A DNA stretch of 64,000 bases, from the NCBI GenBank assembly GCA_964036045.1, contig OZ038393.1, positions 50,398,429-50,462,428 on the forward strand, in the 5' to 3' direction. The notes under the pieces are model-generated. The model did not search any database. It had not been told where the DNA came from and saw only the letters and a list, made by a program, of their open reading frames with translations. Of this stretch, positions 43,791 to 55,829 are shown in pieces. Numbering within the stretch: the stretch's first letter is position 1; every line of letters starts with the position of its first letter. The stretch comes from Eutreptiella sp. 'Long Island Sound 2002' (taxonomy: Eukaryota; Euglenozoa; Euglenophyceae; Eutreptiales; Eutreptiaceae). The position numbers were made by a program, and so were the translations under genes.

Positions 43791-46700
43791 CAAACCGTTT
43801 TTTTGTACAAATTGCACCGTTCCACTACGTAACTTTTAGGCCTTTTCAGGATGGCTGTTTTCAGTGATAGTCGGCAACCCAAGGCACCCCTCCAGGGCAA
43901 CGTGGATGCTTTGTCATGCAGCTTGACAGCATGAGTGTGATATCCTAGGTGTCCCCTAGAGGTTCATGAACCTCAAGCTGAAGAGATGGCCCACAACCTG
44001 TTTTTTTGTACAAATTTCACCGTTCCACTACGTAACCTTTAGGCTTTTTCAGGATGGCTGTTTTCAGTGATAGTCGGCAACCCAAGGCTCCCCTCCAGGG
44101 CAACGTGGATGCATTGTCATGCAGCTTGACAGCATGAGTGTGATCTCCTAGGTGTCCTCTGGAGGTTCATGAACCTCAAGCTGAAGAGATGGCCCACAAA
44201 CCGTTTTTTTTGTACAAATTGCACCGTTCCACTACGTAACTTTTAAGCCTTTCCAGGATGGCTGTTTTCAGTGAAAGTCGGCAACCTAAGGCACCCCCCC
44301 AGGGCAATGTGGATGCATTATCATGGAGCCTGACAGCATGAGTGTTACCTCCTAGGTGTCTCCTAGAGGTTCATAAGCCTCAAGGGGAAGAGCTGGCCCA
44401 CAAACCGTTTTTTTGTACAAATTTCACCGTTCCACTACGTAACTTTTAGGCTTTTTCAGGATGCCTGTTTTCAGTGATAGTTGGCAACCCAAGGCACCCC
44501 CCCAAGGGCAGCGTGGATGCATTATCATGGAGCCTGACAGCATGAGTGTTACCTCCTAGGTTTCCCCTAGAGGTTCATAAACCTCAAGCTGAAGAGATGG
44601 CCCACAAACCGTTTTTTTGTACAAGTTTCACCGTTCCACTACGTAACTTTTAGGCTTTTTCAGGATGGCTGTTTTCAGTGATAGTCGGCAACCCAAGGCA
44701 CCCCCCCAGGGCAACGCGGATGCATTGTCATGCAGCCTGACAGCATGAGTGTGACCTCCTGGGTGTCCTCTAGAGGCTCATAAACCTCAAGCTGAAGAGA
44801 TGGCCCACAAACCGGTTTTTTTGTACGAATTGCACCATTCCACTACGTAACTTTTAGGCTTTTTCAGGATGGTTGTTTTCAATGATAGTCGGCAACCCAA
44901 GGCACCCCTCCAGGGCAATGTGGATGCATTGTCATGGAGCCTGACAGCATGAGTGTGACCTCCTAGGTGTTCTCTAGAGGTTCATAAACCTCAAGCTGAA
45001 GAGGTGGCCCACAAACGGCTTTTTTGTACAAATTGCACTGTTCCACTATGTAACTTTTAGGCTTTTTCAGGATGGCTGTTTTCAGTGATAGTCGGCAACC
45101 CAAGGCACCCCCCCAGGGCAACCTTGATGCATTATCATGGAGCCTGACAGCATGAGTGTGGCCTCCTGGGTGTCCTCTAGCGGTTCATGAACCTCAAGCT
45201 GAAGAGATGGCCCACAAACCGTTTTTTGTACAAATTGCACCGTTCCACTACGCAACTTTTAGGCCTTTTGAGGATGGCTGTTTTCAGTGATAGTTGGCAG
45301 CCCAAGGCACCCCCCCAGGGCCATGTGGATGCATTGTCATGGAGCCTGACAGCATGAGTGTGACCTTCTACGTGTCCTCTAGAGGTGCATAAACCTGAAG
45401 CTGAAGAGATTGCCCGCATACTGTTTTTTTTGTACAAATTTCACCGTTCCACTACGTAACTTTTAGGCTTTTTCAGGATGGCTGTTTTCAGTGATAGTCG
45501 GCAACCCAAGGCACCCCCCCAGGGCAACTTGGATGCATTGTCATGGAGCCTGACAGCATGAGTGTGACCCTGCGGGAGCTCTCTAGAGGATCATAAACCT
45601 GAAGCTGAAGAGATGGCCCACAAACCGTTTTTTTGTACAAATTTCACCGTTCCACTAGGTAACTTTTAGGCTTTTTCAGGATGGCTGTCTTCAGTGATAG
45701 TCGGCAACCCAAGGCACCCCACCAGGGCAACGTGGATGCATTGTCATGGAGCCTGACAGCATGAGCGTGACCTCTCAGGTGTCCTCTAGAGGTTCCCAAA
45801 CGTCAAGCTGAAGAGATGGCCCACACACTGTTTTTTTGTACAAATTTCACCATTCCACTACGTAACTTTTAGGCTTTTTCAGGATGGCTGTTTTGAGTGA
45901 TAGTCGGCAACCCAAGGCACGCCCCAAGGGCAACGTGGATGCATTGTCATGGAGCCTGACAGCATGAGTGTGACCCCGTAGGTGTCCTCTGGAGGTTCAT
46001 AATCCTCAAGCTGAAGAGATGGCCCACAAACCGCTTTTTTGTACAAATTTCACCGTTCCACTACGTAACTTTTAGGCTTTTTCAGGATGGCTGTTTTCAG
46101 TGATAGTCAGCAACCCAAGGCACCCCTCCAAGGCAACGTGGATGCATTATCATGGAGCCTGACAGCATGAGTGTGACGTTCTCCCTGTCCTCTAGAGGTG
46201 CACAAACCTCAAGCTGAAGAGATGGCCCAAAAACCGCTTTTTTGTACAAATTTCACCGTTCCACTACGCAACTTTTAGGCCTTTTGAGGATTGCTGTTTT
46301 CAGTGATAGTCGGCAACCCAAGGCACCCCTCCAGGGCAACGTGGATGCATTGTCATGGAGCCTGACAGCATGAGTGTGACCTCCCAGGTGTCCTCTAGGG
46401 GTGCATAAACCTCAAGCTGAAGAGATGGCCCAGGAACTGTTTTTTTGTATAAATTTCACCGTTCCACTACGTAACTTTCAGGCTTTTTCAGGATGGCTGT
46501 TTTCAGTGATAGTGGGCAACCCAAGGCACCCCTCCAGGGCAGCGTGGATGCATTGTCATGGAGCCTGACAGCATGAGTGTGACCTCCTAGGTGTCCTCTA
46601 GAGGTTCATAAACCTCAAGTTGAAGACATGGCCCACAAACCGTTTTTTTGTACAAATTGCACCGTTCCACTACGTAACTTTTAGGCTTTTTCAGGATGGT

Positions 46701-49700
46701 TGTTTTCAGTGATAGTCGGCAACCCAAGGCAACCCCCCAGGGCAACGAGGATGCATTGTCATGGAGCTTTACAGCATGAGTGTGACTCCGTGGGTGTCCT
46801 CTAGAGGTTCATAAACCTCAAGCTGAAGAGATGGCCCAAAAACCATTTTTTTGTACAAGTTTCACCGTTCCACTACGCAACTTTTAGGCCTTTTGAGGAT
46901 GGCTGTTTTCAGTGATAGTCGGCAACCCAAGGCACCCCCCCAGGGCAACGTGGATGCATTGTCATGCAGCCTGACAGCATGAATGTGACGTTCTGGGTGT
47001 TCTCTAGAGGTGCACAAACCTCAAGCTGAAGAGATGGCCCACAAACTGTTTTTTGGTACAAATTTCACCGTTCCACTACGTAACTTTTAGGCTTTTTCAG
47101 GATGGTTGTTTTCAGTGATAGTTGGCAACCCAAGGCACCCCTCCAGGGCAACGTGGATGCATTGTCATGGGGCCTGAGAGCATGAGTGTGACTCCGTAGG
47201 TGTCCTCTTAAGGTTCAGGAACCTGAAATTGAAGAGATGGCCCGCAAATTGTTTTTTGTACAAATTTCACCGTTCCACTACGTAACTTTTAGGCTTTTTC
47301 AGGATGGCTGTTCTCAGTGATAGTCGGCAACCCAAGGCACCCCTCCAGGGTAGCGTGGATGCATTGTCATGGAGCCTGACAGCATGAGTGTGACCTCCTA
47401 GGAGTGCTCTAGTTGTTCATAAACCTCATACTGAAGAGATGGCCCACAAACCGTTTTTTTGTACAAATTGCACCGTTCCACTACGTAACTTTTAGGCTTT
47501 TTCAGGATGGTTGTTTTCAGTGATAGTCGGCAACCCAAGGCACCCCCCCAGGGCAACGTGGATGCATTGTCATGGAGCTTTACAGCATGAGTGTGACCCC
47601 GTGGGTGTCCCCTAGAGGTTCATAAACCTCAAGCTGAAGAGATGGCCCAAAAACCATTTTTTTGTACAAGTTTCACCGTTCCACTACGCAACTTTTAGGC
47701 CTTTTGTGGATGGCTGTTTTCAGTGATAGTCGGCAACCCAAGGCACCCCCCCAGGGCAACGTGGATGCATTGTCATGGAGCCTGACAGCATGAGTGAGAC
47801 GTCCTGGGTGTTCTCTAGAGGTGCACAAACCTCAAGCTGAAGAGATGGCCCACAAACGGTTTTTTTGTACAAATTATACCGTTCCACGACGTAACTTTTA
47901 GGCTTTTGCAAGATGGCTGTTTTCAGTGATAGTGGGCAACCCAAGGCACCCCCCCAGGGCAACGTGGATGCATTATTATGGAGCCTGACAGCATGAGTGT
48001 GATCTCATGGGTGTCGTCTAGAGGTTCATAAACCTGAAGCTGAAGAGATGGCCAACAAACCGTTTTTTTGTACAAATTGCACCGTTCCACTACGTAACTT
48101 TTAGGCTTTTTCAGGATGGCTGTTTTCAGTGATAGTCGGCAACCCAAGGCACCCCCCCAGGGCAACGTGGATGCATTGTCATTGAGCCTTACAGCATGAG
48201 TGTGACCTCCTAGGTGTCCTCTAGAGGTTCATAAACCTCAAACTGTGGAGATGGCCCACAAACCGCTTTTTTGTACAAATTTCACCGTTCCACTACGTAA
48301 CTTTTAGGCTTTTTCAGGATGGCTGTTTTGGGTGATAGTTGGCAACCCAAGGCACCCCTCCAGGGCAACGTGGATGCATTGTCATGGAGCCTGACAGCAT
48401 GAGTGTGACTCCGTAGGTGTCCTCTTAAGGTTCGGAAACCTCAAGCTGAAGAGATGGCCCACAAACTGTTTTTTTGTACAAATTGCACCGTTCCACTACG
48501 TAACTTTGAGGCTTTTTCAGGATGGTTGTTTTCAGTGATAGTCGGCAACCCAAGGCACCCCCCCAGGGCAACGAGGATGCATTGTCATGGAGCTTTACAG
48601 CATGAGTGTGACCCCGTGGGTGTCCTCTAGAGGTTCATAAACCTCAAGCTGAAGAGATGGCCCAAAAACCATTTTTTTGTACAAGTTTCACCGTTCCACT
48701 ACGCAACTTTTAGGCCTTTTGTGGATGGCTGTTTTCAGTGATAGTCGGCAACCCAAGGCATCCCCCAGGGCAACGTGGATGCATTGTCATGGAGTCTGAC
48801 AGCATGAGTGAGACGTCCTGGGTGTTCTCTAGAGGTGCACAAACCTCAAGCTGAAGAGATGGCCCACAAACGGTTTTTTTGTACAAATTTCACCGTTCCA
48901 CGACGTAACTTTTAGGCTTTTTCAGGATGGCTGTTTTCAGTGATAGTGGGCAACCCAAGGCACCCCCCCAGGGCAACGTGGATGCATTATCATGGAGCCT
49001 GACAGCATGAGTGTGACCCTGTGTGTGTCCTCTAGAGGTTCATTAACCTCAAGCTGAAGAGATGGCCCACGAACCGTTTTTTTGTACAAATTGCACTGTT
49101 CCACTACGTAACTTTTAGGCTTTTTCAGGATGGCTGTTTTCTGTGATAGTCGGCAACCCAAGGCAGCCCCCCAGGGCAACGTGGATGCATTGTCATGGAG
49201 CCTGACAGCATGAGTGTGACCTCCTAGGTGTCCTCTAGAGGTTCATAAACCTGAAGCTGAAGAGATGGCCAACAAACAGTTTTTTTGTACAAATTGCACC
49301 GTTCCACTACGTAACTTTTAGGCTTTTTCAGGATGTCTGTTTTCTGTGATAGTTGGCAACCCAAGGCAACCCCCCAGGGCACCGTCGATGCATTATCATC
49401 GAGCCTGACAGCATGAGTGTTATCTCCTAGGTGTCTCCTAGAGGTTCATAAACCTCAAGCTGAAGAGATGGCCCAAAAACCGTTTTTTTGTACAAATTGC
49501 ACCGTTCCACTACGCAACGTTTAGACTTTTTCAGGATGGCTGCTTTCAGTGATAGTCGGCAACCCAAGGCACCCCCCCAGGGCAACGTGGAATCATTGTC
49601 ATGGAGCCTGACAGCATGAGTGTGACCTCCTAGGTGTCCTCTAGAGGTTCATAAACCTCAAGCTGTGGAGATGGCCCACAAACCGCTTTTTTGTACAAAT

Positions 49701-50827
49701 TGCACTGTTCCACTACGTAACTTTTAGGCTTTTTCAGGATGGCTGTTTTCAGTGATAGTCGGCAACCCAAGGCACCCCCCCAGGGCAACGTGGATGCATT
49801 GACATGGAGCCCCACAGCATGAGTGTCACCTCCTCGGTGTTCTCTGGAGGTTCAAAAAACTCAAGCTGAAGAGATGGCCCACAAACCTTTTTTTTGTACA
49901 AATTTCACCGCTCCACTACGCAACTTTTAGGCCTTTTGAGGATGGCTGTTTTCAGTGATAGTCGGCAACCCAAGGCACCCCTCCGAGGCAACGTGGATGC
50001 ATTGTCATGGGGCCTGACAGCATGAGTGTGACCCTGTAGGTGTTCTCTAGAGGTTCAGAAACCTGAAGCTGAAGAGATGGCCCACAAACCGTTTTTTTGT
50101 ACAAATTTCACCGTTCCACTACGTAACTTTCAGGCTTTTTCAGGATGGCTGTTTTCAGTGATAGTCGGCAACCCAAGGCACCCCTCCAGGGCAGCGTGGA
50201 TGCATTGTCATGGAGCCTGACAGCATGAGTGTGACCTCCTAGGTGTGCTCTAGAGGTTCATAAACCTCAAGCTGAGCGATGGCCCACAAACCCTTTTTTT
50301 GTACAAATTGCACCGTTCCACTACGTAACTTTTAGGCTTTTTCAGGATGGTTGTTTTCAGTGATAGTCGGCAACCCAAGGCACCCCCCCAGGGCAACGTG
50401 GATACATGGCCATGGAGCTTTACAGCATGAGTGTGACCCCGTGGGTGTCCTCTAGAGGTTCATAAACCTCAAGCTGAAGAGATGGCCCAAAAACCATTTT
50501 TTTGTACAAGTTTCACCGTTCCACTACGCAACTTTTAGGCCTTTTGTGGATGGCTCTTTTCAGTGATGGTCGGCAACCCAAGGCACCCCCCCAGGGCAAC
50601 GTGGATGCATTGTCATGGAGCCTGACAGCATGCGTGTGACGTCCTGGGCTTTCTCTAGAGGTGCACAAACCTCAAGCTGAAGAGATGGCCCACAAACGGT
50701 TTTTTTGTACAAATTTCACCGTTCCACTACGTAACTTTTAGGCTTTTTCAGGATGGCTGTTTTCACTGATAGTCGGCAACCCAAGGCACCCCCCCAGGGC
50801 TATGTGGATGCATTGTCATGCAGCCTG
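43791..50827 (-). repeat. Satellite A, main array, about 35 units of 203 bp
   Basis: Monomer spacing measured on GGCAACCC (43873, 44077, 44280, 44483) is 203-204 bp. Orientation is opposite to the 8425-9302 array. Groups of monomers with shared variants (AAAAACCATTTTTTTGTACA at about 46840, 47650, 48660 and 50480) recur 4, 5 and 9 monomers apart, showing amplification in blocks. Frames of 60-109 codons repeated in it are not genes. Confidence 0.97.
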
Positions 50828-50828
50828 G

Positions 50829-50840
50829 TTAGGGTTAGGG
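50829..50840 (+). repeat. Two TTAGGG units after satellite A
   Basis: TTAGGGTTAGGG joins satellite A to the inverted copy of the flanking block. Confidence 0.9.
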
Positions 50841-50937
50841 TCACCGAGCTGGTGGAACCAGTCTTGGTTTTATAACCCTTTTTAGTGTCCAGGGTGGACC
50901 TACCAGGTTTAGCAGCAGCAAGCAGCAAGCAGCAAGC

Positions 50938-50968
<31 letters not shown>

Positions 50969-51663
50969 GCAGCACGCGCGAAATGGCTAAAAATCAGAAC
51001 TCCGTCGTGGTGCTTTGGATTTGGTGCATGGTACCTATGGGTGTGAAGTACAATCACACAAAGTTTGAGGGAGAAACTCGACAGTGGCGACCAGCAACGG
51101 GCTTCGCAGGTAGCGCACCCAGGTTTCAAAATCTGTCAAAAATGACCAGAAAATGCCTTTTTGGGTAGTTACAGTTGCCTAGCATGTCCTTGTAGGGGGG
51201 AATTGGCACGGAAACCAATGTAGATGTTGAACCTACACCTTTGGTCACTGTCTAGTGGGGTTCACACCCAAGTAGTGGGCCCAATGACCTCTCTTTGGGC
51301 CCATTTTCGACACATTTTAGCCCCTATAAGTTCCCAACCACCCTCCATTTATTTCTTCGACGCCTGAACTCCGACAACCCTCGCCTAACCCCCCACCCTC
51401 GCCGTACCCGAATGTGCATGGCTTGAGTCCTGTAGCATCTGCCCGCAAAGCCCCTCTTACCTGCTACCGGCCATTGTGGTGGCGGGGGCCATCGCACTCA
51501 AGCAAGGCATCAATGAATCATCACGTGCCTAATGCATATGAAACGGGATCGCGGTGAAGCGAAAGCCGAATGTAGTTTGTTTTCTTCGTGTCCTTAGAAT
51601 GGTTGTGTATTGGTATAATATGTTGTGCTCATCCTTTTGCACTTGTGGATGTCACCTTGTACT
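50841..51663 (-). repeat. Right copy of the inverted block flanking satellite A
   Basis: Reverse complement of 42994-43737, with an extra 98 bp at 51199-51296 and the 23-bp motif at 51545-51567. Similarity ends at CACCTTGTACTAG. Confidence 0.85.
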
Positions 51664-52161
51664 AGCCACACCCACAGAAGAAGAAAGCCCCATCGCTTTG
51701 CAACCATTCCCTTGTTGTTCTTGGCACTAGGCAACGGAAATAGCTTCTGTGAGAAAGCTTTCTCCGCCAGCGATGCGCACCACAACCACACGCCGGAGTG
51801 CAAACAGGGCGACGCCCGCCATAAATATGAACTTTGGCATAAACTTGCGCACTTAAAACATCCACTGGCCGAAGAAGGACGACGCCTACAACCAGCAAAA
51901 GCCAAAGAAGACCTCGTAAGTGACGAAGCACCACATCGGCACTGTAAATCATATGGTAAATTATACCGGGACCGCGGTGAAGCGGAAGCCGTTGACAAAG
52001 CAATAACAAAATCCTCTGTAGAAAAACATGCATGCAATGCAATGGTGACACACAACAAACACAAACCACACAAAACACACAGCAACTACCTTCCAATATT
52101 TTGTCACCCAGCAACAGCCCTTATACTCATGTTGGCGCTGCAGTACCGCGACCAAACTTAA
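51625..52161 (+). CDS. Unrecognised 178-codon frame
   Basis: The middle part is protein-like and hydrophilic (ECKQGDARHKYELWHKLAHL, LAEEGRRLQPAKAKEDLVSD, YRDRGEAEAVDKAI). A variant of the dispersed 23-bp motif (51968-51990) is read here as RDRGEAEA. The first 13 codons lie in the duplicated block, so the start is uncertain. No family is recognised; it may be a fragment of a mobile-element protein that carries the motif. Confidence 0.35.
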   Translation: MLILLHLWMSPCTSHTHRRRKPHRFATIPLLFLALGNGNSFCEKAFSASDAHHNHTPECKQGDARHKYELWHKLAHLKHPLAEEGRRLQPAKAKEDLVSDEAPHRHCKSYGKLYRDRGEAEAVDKAITKSSVEKHACNAMVTHNKHKPHKTHSNYLPIFCHPATALILMLALQYRDQT

Positions 52162-52291
52162 TGCGGCCGTTGTCAATCACCGACATACATGCAACCATCA
52201 TTAACCTACTCTCAATCAATGACATACATGCAACCATCATTAACCTACCCTACGCACCAAAGCAAATACCTGGTGGATAGGGGAACACTGA

Positions 52292-52296
52292 ACACT
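52292..52296. repeat. Target duplication AACAC, left
   Basis: Identical to 55737-55741; bounds the 3.44-kb LTR element. Confidence 0.8.
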
Positions 52297-52823
52297 GTGG
52301 ACCAATTTCAAGACCTCAGAGTCTTGTTTCGGCCAGTACTTTCCCATGACTTCAGAATTTTCAAACCTCTCATTTTGAATCTCCTGCAGTCCCATTTTGA
52401 AAACCTTGAAACGACGCCCTTCTTGTAATTGCCGCACGCAATGAATCAAATGAGTTGATCAATCTTGACTTGGTGATACGGAGTGATTCAACAGATAAGC
52501 CGTTTCATGGCCTAAACAATAATGGACGCTCAGCACAATACATACACTGTAAACATGCTAAAATCCTACAAGGTCAGATCATTTTAAAATAAAAACAAAG
52601 CTTTTCAAAAGCTGTTTCTATGCACAAATCTGTGCGCGCGCGTGTTCTGCAGTGCCCAAAAAGGCGGCATCTGCGACGCACCACAGCAAATAACTTATAT
52701 GGGGCTATGTCATGCACAACAAACAAAAATTAGACATAATTGCTGTAATCCTGACCCTGCCAGATGCAGAGGTCCACAGAAGAAATCAACCTTGTCCTGT
52801 CCTGTCCTGAGCTTCCCTTTACA
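52297..52823 (-). repeat. 3' LTR of the short LTR element
   Basis: 527 bp, TGTGGACC...CTTTACA on the plus strand. Compared with the other LTR its first 14 bases differ, while the remaining 513 are about 99% identical. Confidence 0.85.
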
Positions 52824-52833
52824 CCCCCCCCCC
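52824..52833 (-). other. Polypurine tract of the short LTR element
   Basis: Ten consecutive G on the minus strand immediately before the 3' LTR; expected plus-strand primer site. Confidence 0.75.
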
Positions 52834-53692
52834 AAGCCCACACATACCCTGATGTGTGGCTGAGACCCCAAAACAAAAGGGTGCGAAGGGTTTTACCATA
52901 GGGCTGGGAAAAGCTCAGACAGAGCTGGGTGGGTGTAAAACGCAAGCACCCAAAAGGCTGCCTTGCATGTTTACACTCCCCCCCCCAGGCTCAGCACTCC
53001 CCAAATGAGCTGCTGACCCGAGCAAAAAAAATAGCAAAACATGCAGGCCTTTTAACCTACAATAATATACAGATATTATTGTCTGTGATCTGGCTATTTC
53101 TACCCATTCCAGGTAAAAACAGCTACTATCTATGTGCAGATCATGCTAGTGGAATACCACTGGTACCATAGATAGTTTTACCCTCCTGAAAGGGATTTCT
53201 GTCACAAAACAGTGCCCTAAGGGAGTGGTGAGGTGGTGCTTCAACCTATACCCAGTCAAACTCCTCAAAGGGTGTAAAACCTGATAAGTGCTCATGGCAC
53301 ACAGCCTGAAATGCTCATGGCACAGGAAAAACATAGTATAAAAATACTGAAACAAAACCCCTGCTTTTTCCCAACAAAAGCAGAAAAACCAAAAGGAAAA
53401 CCACTCTGCGTTTTCTCCAAGACAGAAGCAGTTGAAAAACAAAAAAAGACACACTGCTCACAAGCAGGCAGGTGCAAAGCAAAACAGAATTGAAAAACCG
53501 AGTAAACAAGAGTTCACTCAAAGTACAGAGCAGGATGTACCCCACCACTGCTCAGTAAAGTACAAAAAAAAGTATCAACAAAGAAAAAGAAGGCAAAGGC
53601 ATATGTCAGTGCCTGCACACAAGGCGCTTGGCGCCACTTGTAGGCCGAAAAAAGGCTTCGTTGACAAAGTCAACTTTTGGATGTATTGTAAT
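52834..53692. other. Non-coding interior of the short LTR element
   Basis: No credible coding frame. It contains a second C-run (52978-52987) and A-rich stretches, and lies between the second frame and the 3' LTR. Confidence 0.5.
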
Positions 53693-54133
53693 TTACATCA
53701 CATTCTGCCATCTGTGGCAGATATATACCACAAGGCGCTCACTGCGCCAAAAGCTGACAAAGAAAGCGCTGCAAGCGCTCGCAAATTGAACAACGCTCAG
53801 GGCCGCAGACATACTGCGCTTTTGTAGCGCACAAAACTGCAATGGGATCGTTTGATCTACTCTCAAAACAAATCCTTGTTTTGATTTTCGTATGCTTGTT
53901 GATGTCGAAATTGAGTTGGTGATGGTCTCCATTTGTTTGTCTACATTGCTTGCTAATTCCTCAAGTCTGTCGTATGATTGCTTCAATGAAGTATGAAACC
54001 CCATGAAGTCTTGGTGAAGTTTCCGAAATTGTTGATCATTTTGTTGATGGTTATGATCCACTATTTTCCGGAGGCCTCTCCCTTCGTTGAGCACACCAAA
54101 GGCATTGCGCTTCAGCCAGCGCGCCAACGGCAA
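53693..54133 (-). CDS. Second frame of the short LTR element, coiled-coil-like
   Basis: 146 codons, one frame away from the upstream 400-codon frame and starting 27 bases after its stop. A heptad-like segment (HQDFMGFHTSLKQSYDRLEE, LASNVDKQMETITNSI) predicts a coiled coil, as in some Gag-type proteins. The C-terminal third is hydrophobic and may not be coding. No enzyme motif is seen. Confidence 0.4.
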   Translation of the reverse strand: MPLARWLKRNAFGVLNEGRGLRKIVDHNHQQNDQQFRKLHQDFMGFHTSLKQSYDRLEELASNVDKQMETITNSISTSTSIRKSKQGFVLRVDQTIPLQFCALQKRSMSAALSVVQFASACSAFFVSFWRSERLVVYICHRWQNVM

Positions 54134-54159
54134 AAGCAGCGCGCTTTAAAGAGCACTGC

Positions 54160-55362
54160 TCAGTCCAAGAAGGGATTCCCTTGGTTCTCCTTGGAGTTCA
54201 CCACAGACTGCCCCCACATGTCTCGCGTAGGGCACTCGGTCTTCTTCTCACTTGTACCTCGGCATGCGCGACCTTGGATTGAGTTTAATACCTCAAAGAA
54301 CTTGGCTATAGCGCGGCGACGCTGCACAGCTCGTCCTGCTCGCTGTCCCCTTTGTTTGGGCCTCGCGACGTTCGACGACTCATTTGTGGAGCTCCTTCGC
54401 TGCTGAACTCCACCAGGATCTCCCGAAGTTACTGTCCACACGTCAAAATCATCCAAACTCGCTTGTAACTCGTCCGTTCGGCACTCAGTCACTTGGGATT
54501 CGTTCTGCCGGCGCTTCGTCACACTTGAAACGGGCCTTGGTTCTTGCTTCTCGACGAACTTGTTCCATTTGTTCGTTCTGACGGACACAGAGGGCGAACA
54601 GTTACCCAACAGTTCCACAACTTGTCGGAGGTCACTTAAGGATCGCTTCAAGGAATTTTCCAACGAGGTCTCCAACTTCGCCAACACACCTGAGTACTCA
54701 GACGCTTTGTTCTTGTTCGGCGGCGCATTCGATTTTGCGGTGTTCTTCTTTGGCATTGCCTTGCTGGAATCCGCCAGCTCCTTCAATGAGCGCTCCCCTG
54801 GTTCCTTCAGTTCGTTCGGCGGCGTACTTGTCTGCCCCGAGTTCAACGAAGGCTGGAACAACCGGCAATAGAGCTTTTGAAAAACGTGGCCAAAGTTCGC
54901 GTACCTCTTCGCGCAGATGACTTGTTGCTCATACCTGAGACTTTGCCTTATTCGTTCTTCCTCTGCGACGAGTCGTTGCACTGCTGTGGTGGCGGCGGCT
55001 GCAGTACATCGTGGCACTTCTGTTACTCCACTTGAAAGGCGCTGCGGCAGCGGTGTTGTCCTGGGCGGGGCTGGCGCTGGTCTGGACGGCGCCTTGATGG
55101 TATCTTGATTGACGGCTCGGCCGGACCGTAGACTCCTGTGATTGCACTCCTCACTCTTGTTGATCTCATCTGCAGCTACAGGCAAGAGCAAAGAAACGTC
55201 GTGTGTATCTGTTGAATATTCCAAGACCTCAGAGTCTTGTTTCGGCCAGTACTTTCCCATGACTTCAGAATTTTCAAACCTCTCATTTTGAATCTCCTGC
55301 AGTCCCATTTTGAAAACCTTGAAACGACGCCCTTCTTGTAATTGCCGCACGCAATGAATCAA
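54160..55362 (-). CDS. Main frame of the short LTR element, unrecognised, possibly Gag-like
   Basis: 400 codons starting inside the 5' LTR (ATG at 55362) and running into the interior. It is rich in Glu, Lys, Arg and Ser: a Pro-rich stretch (about residues 90-105), a basic Gln/Glu helix (RLVAEEERIRQSLRYEQQVI), a helical segment (LAKLETSLENSLKRSLSDLR), then a basic C-terminus (RPKQRGQRAGRAVQRRRAIA). No zinc knuckle, protease or RT. Because the first 50 codons are LTR sequence, the same start is duplicated in the 3' LTR, where it yields a 69-codon truncated frame. The true start may be internal. Confidence 0.5.
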   Translation of the reverse strand: MIHCVRQLQEGRRFKVFKMGLQEIQNERFENSEVMGKYWPKQDSEVLEYSTDTHDVSLLLPVAADEINKSEECNHRSLRSGRAVNQDTIKAPSRPAPAPPRTTPLPQRLSSGVTEVPRCTAAAATTAVQRLVAEEERIRQSLRYEQQVICAKRYANFGHVFQKLYCRLFQPSLNSGQTSTPPNELKEPGERSLKELADSSKAMPKKNTAKSNAPPNKNKASEYSGVLAKLETSLENSLKRSLSDLRQVVELLGNCSPSVSVRTNKWNKFVEKQEPRPVSSVTKRRQNESQVTECRTDELQASLDDFDVWTVTSGDPGGVQQRRSSTNESSNVARPKQRGQRAGRAVQRRRAIAKFFEVLNSIQGRACRGTSEKKTECPTRDMWGQSVVNSKENQGNPFLD

Positions 55363-55736
55363 ATGAGTTGATCAATCTTGACTTGGTGATACGGAGTGAT
55401 TCAACAGATAAGCCGTTTCATGGCCTAAACAATAATGGACGCTCAGCACAATACATACACTGTAAACATGCTAAAATCCTACAAGGTCAGATGATTTTAA
55501 AATAAAAACAAAGCTTTTCAAAAGCTGTTTCTATGCACAAATCTGTGCGCGCGCGTGTTCTGCAGTGCCCAAAAAGGCGGCATCTGCGACGCACCACAGC
55601 AAATAACTTATATGGGGCTATGTCATGCACAACAAACAAAAATTAGACATAATTGCTGTAATCCTGACCCTGCCAAATGCAGAGGTCCACAGAAGAAATC
55701 AACCTTGTTCTGTCCTGTCCTGAGCTTCCCTTTACA
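55210..55736 (-). repeat. 5' LTR of the short LTR element
   Basis: 527 bp, beginning TGTTGAATATTCC and ending CTTTACA on the plus strand. It contains the N-terminal codons of the main frame. Confidence 0.85.
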
Positions 55737-55741
55737 AACAC
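55737..55741. repeat. Target duplication AACAC, right
   Basis: Identical to 52292-52296. Confidence 0.8.
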
Positions 55742-55829
55742 ACAATGACACAAGGCAGACTTTTTGACTTTTTTATCTACCTATCACGCACAAGAGCAAA
55801 TGTTGGAACTCATGCAGTCGAAAATGAAT

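Larger units (their letters stand above)
52297..55736 (-). mobile_element. Short LTR retrotransposon, probably non-autonomous, 3440 bp
   Basis: It has direct repeats of 527 bp at both ends, each TG...CA, flanked by the 5-bp duplication AACAC. A run of ten G (minus strand, 52833-52824) lies directly against the TGTAAAG start of the left LTR, as a polypurine tract should, fixing minus orientation. The LTRs differ at only about three places over 513 bp, plus a diverged 14 bp at one end. The 2386-bp interior encodes no RT, integrase or protease that I can see, only two frames of unknown, possibly Gag-like type. No tRNA-matching primer site was found next to the 5' LTR. Confidence 0.85.

Noticed and set aside
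43791-50827. Many 60-86-codon frames in the satellite
   Set aside because: All are the same monomer frame repeated, with breaks in most units.
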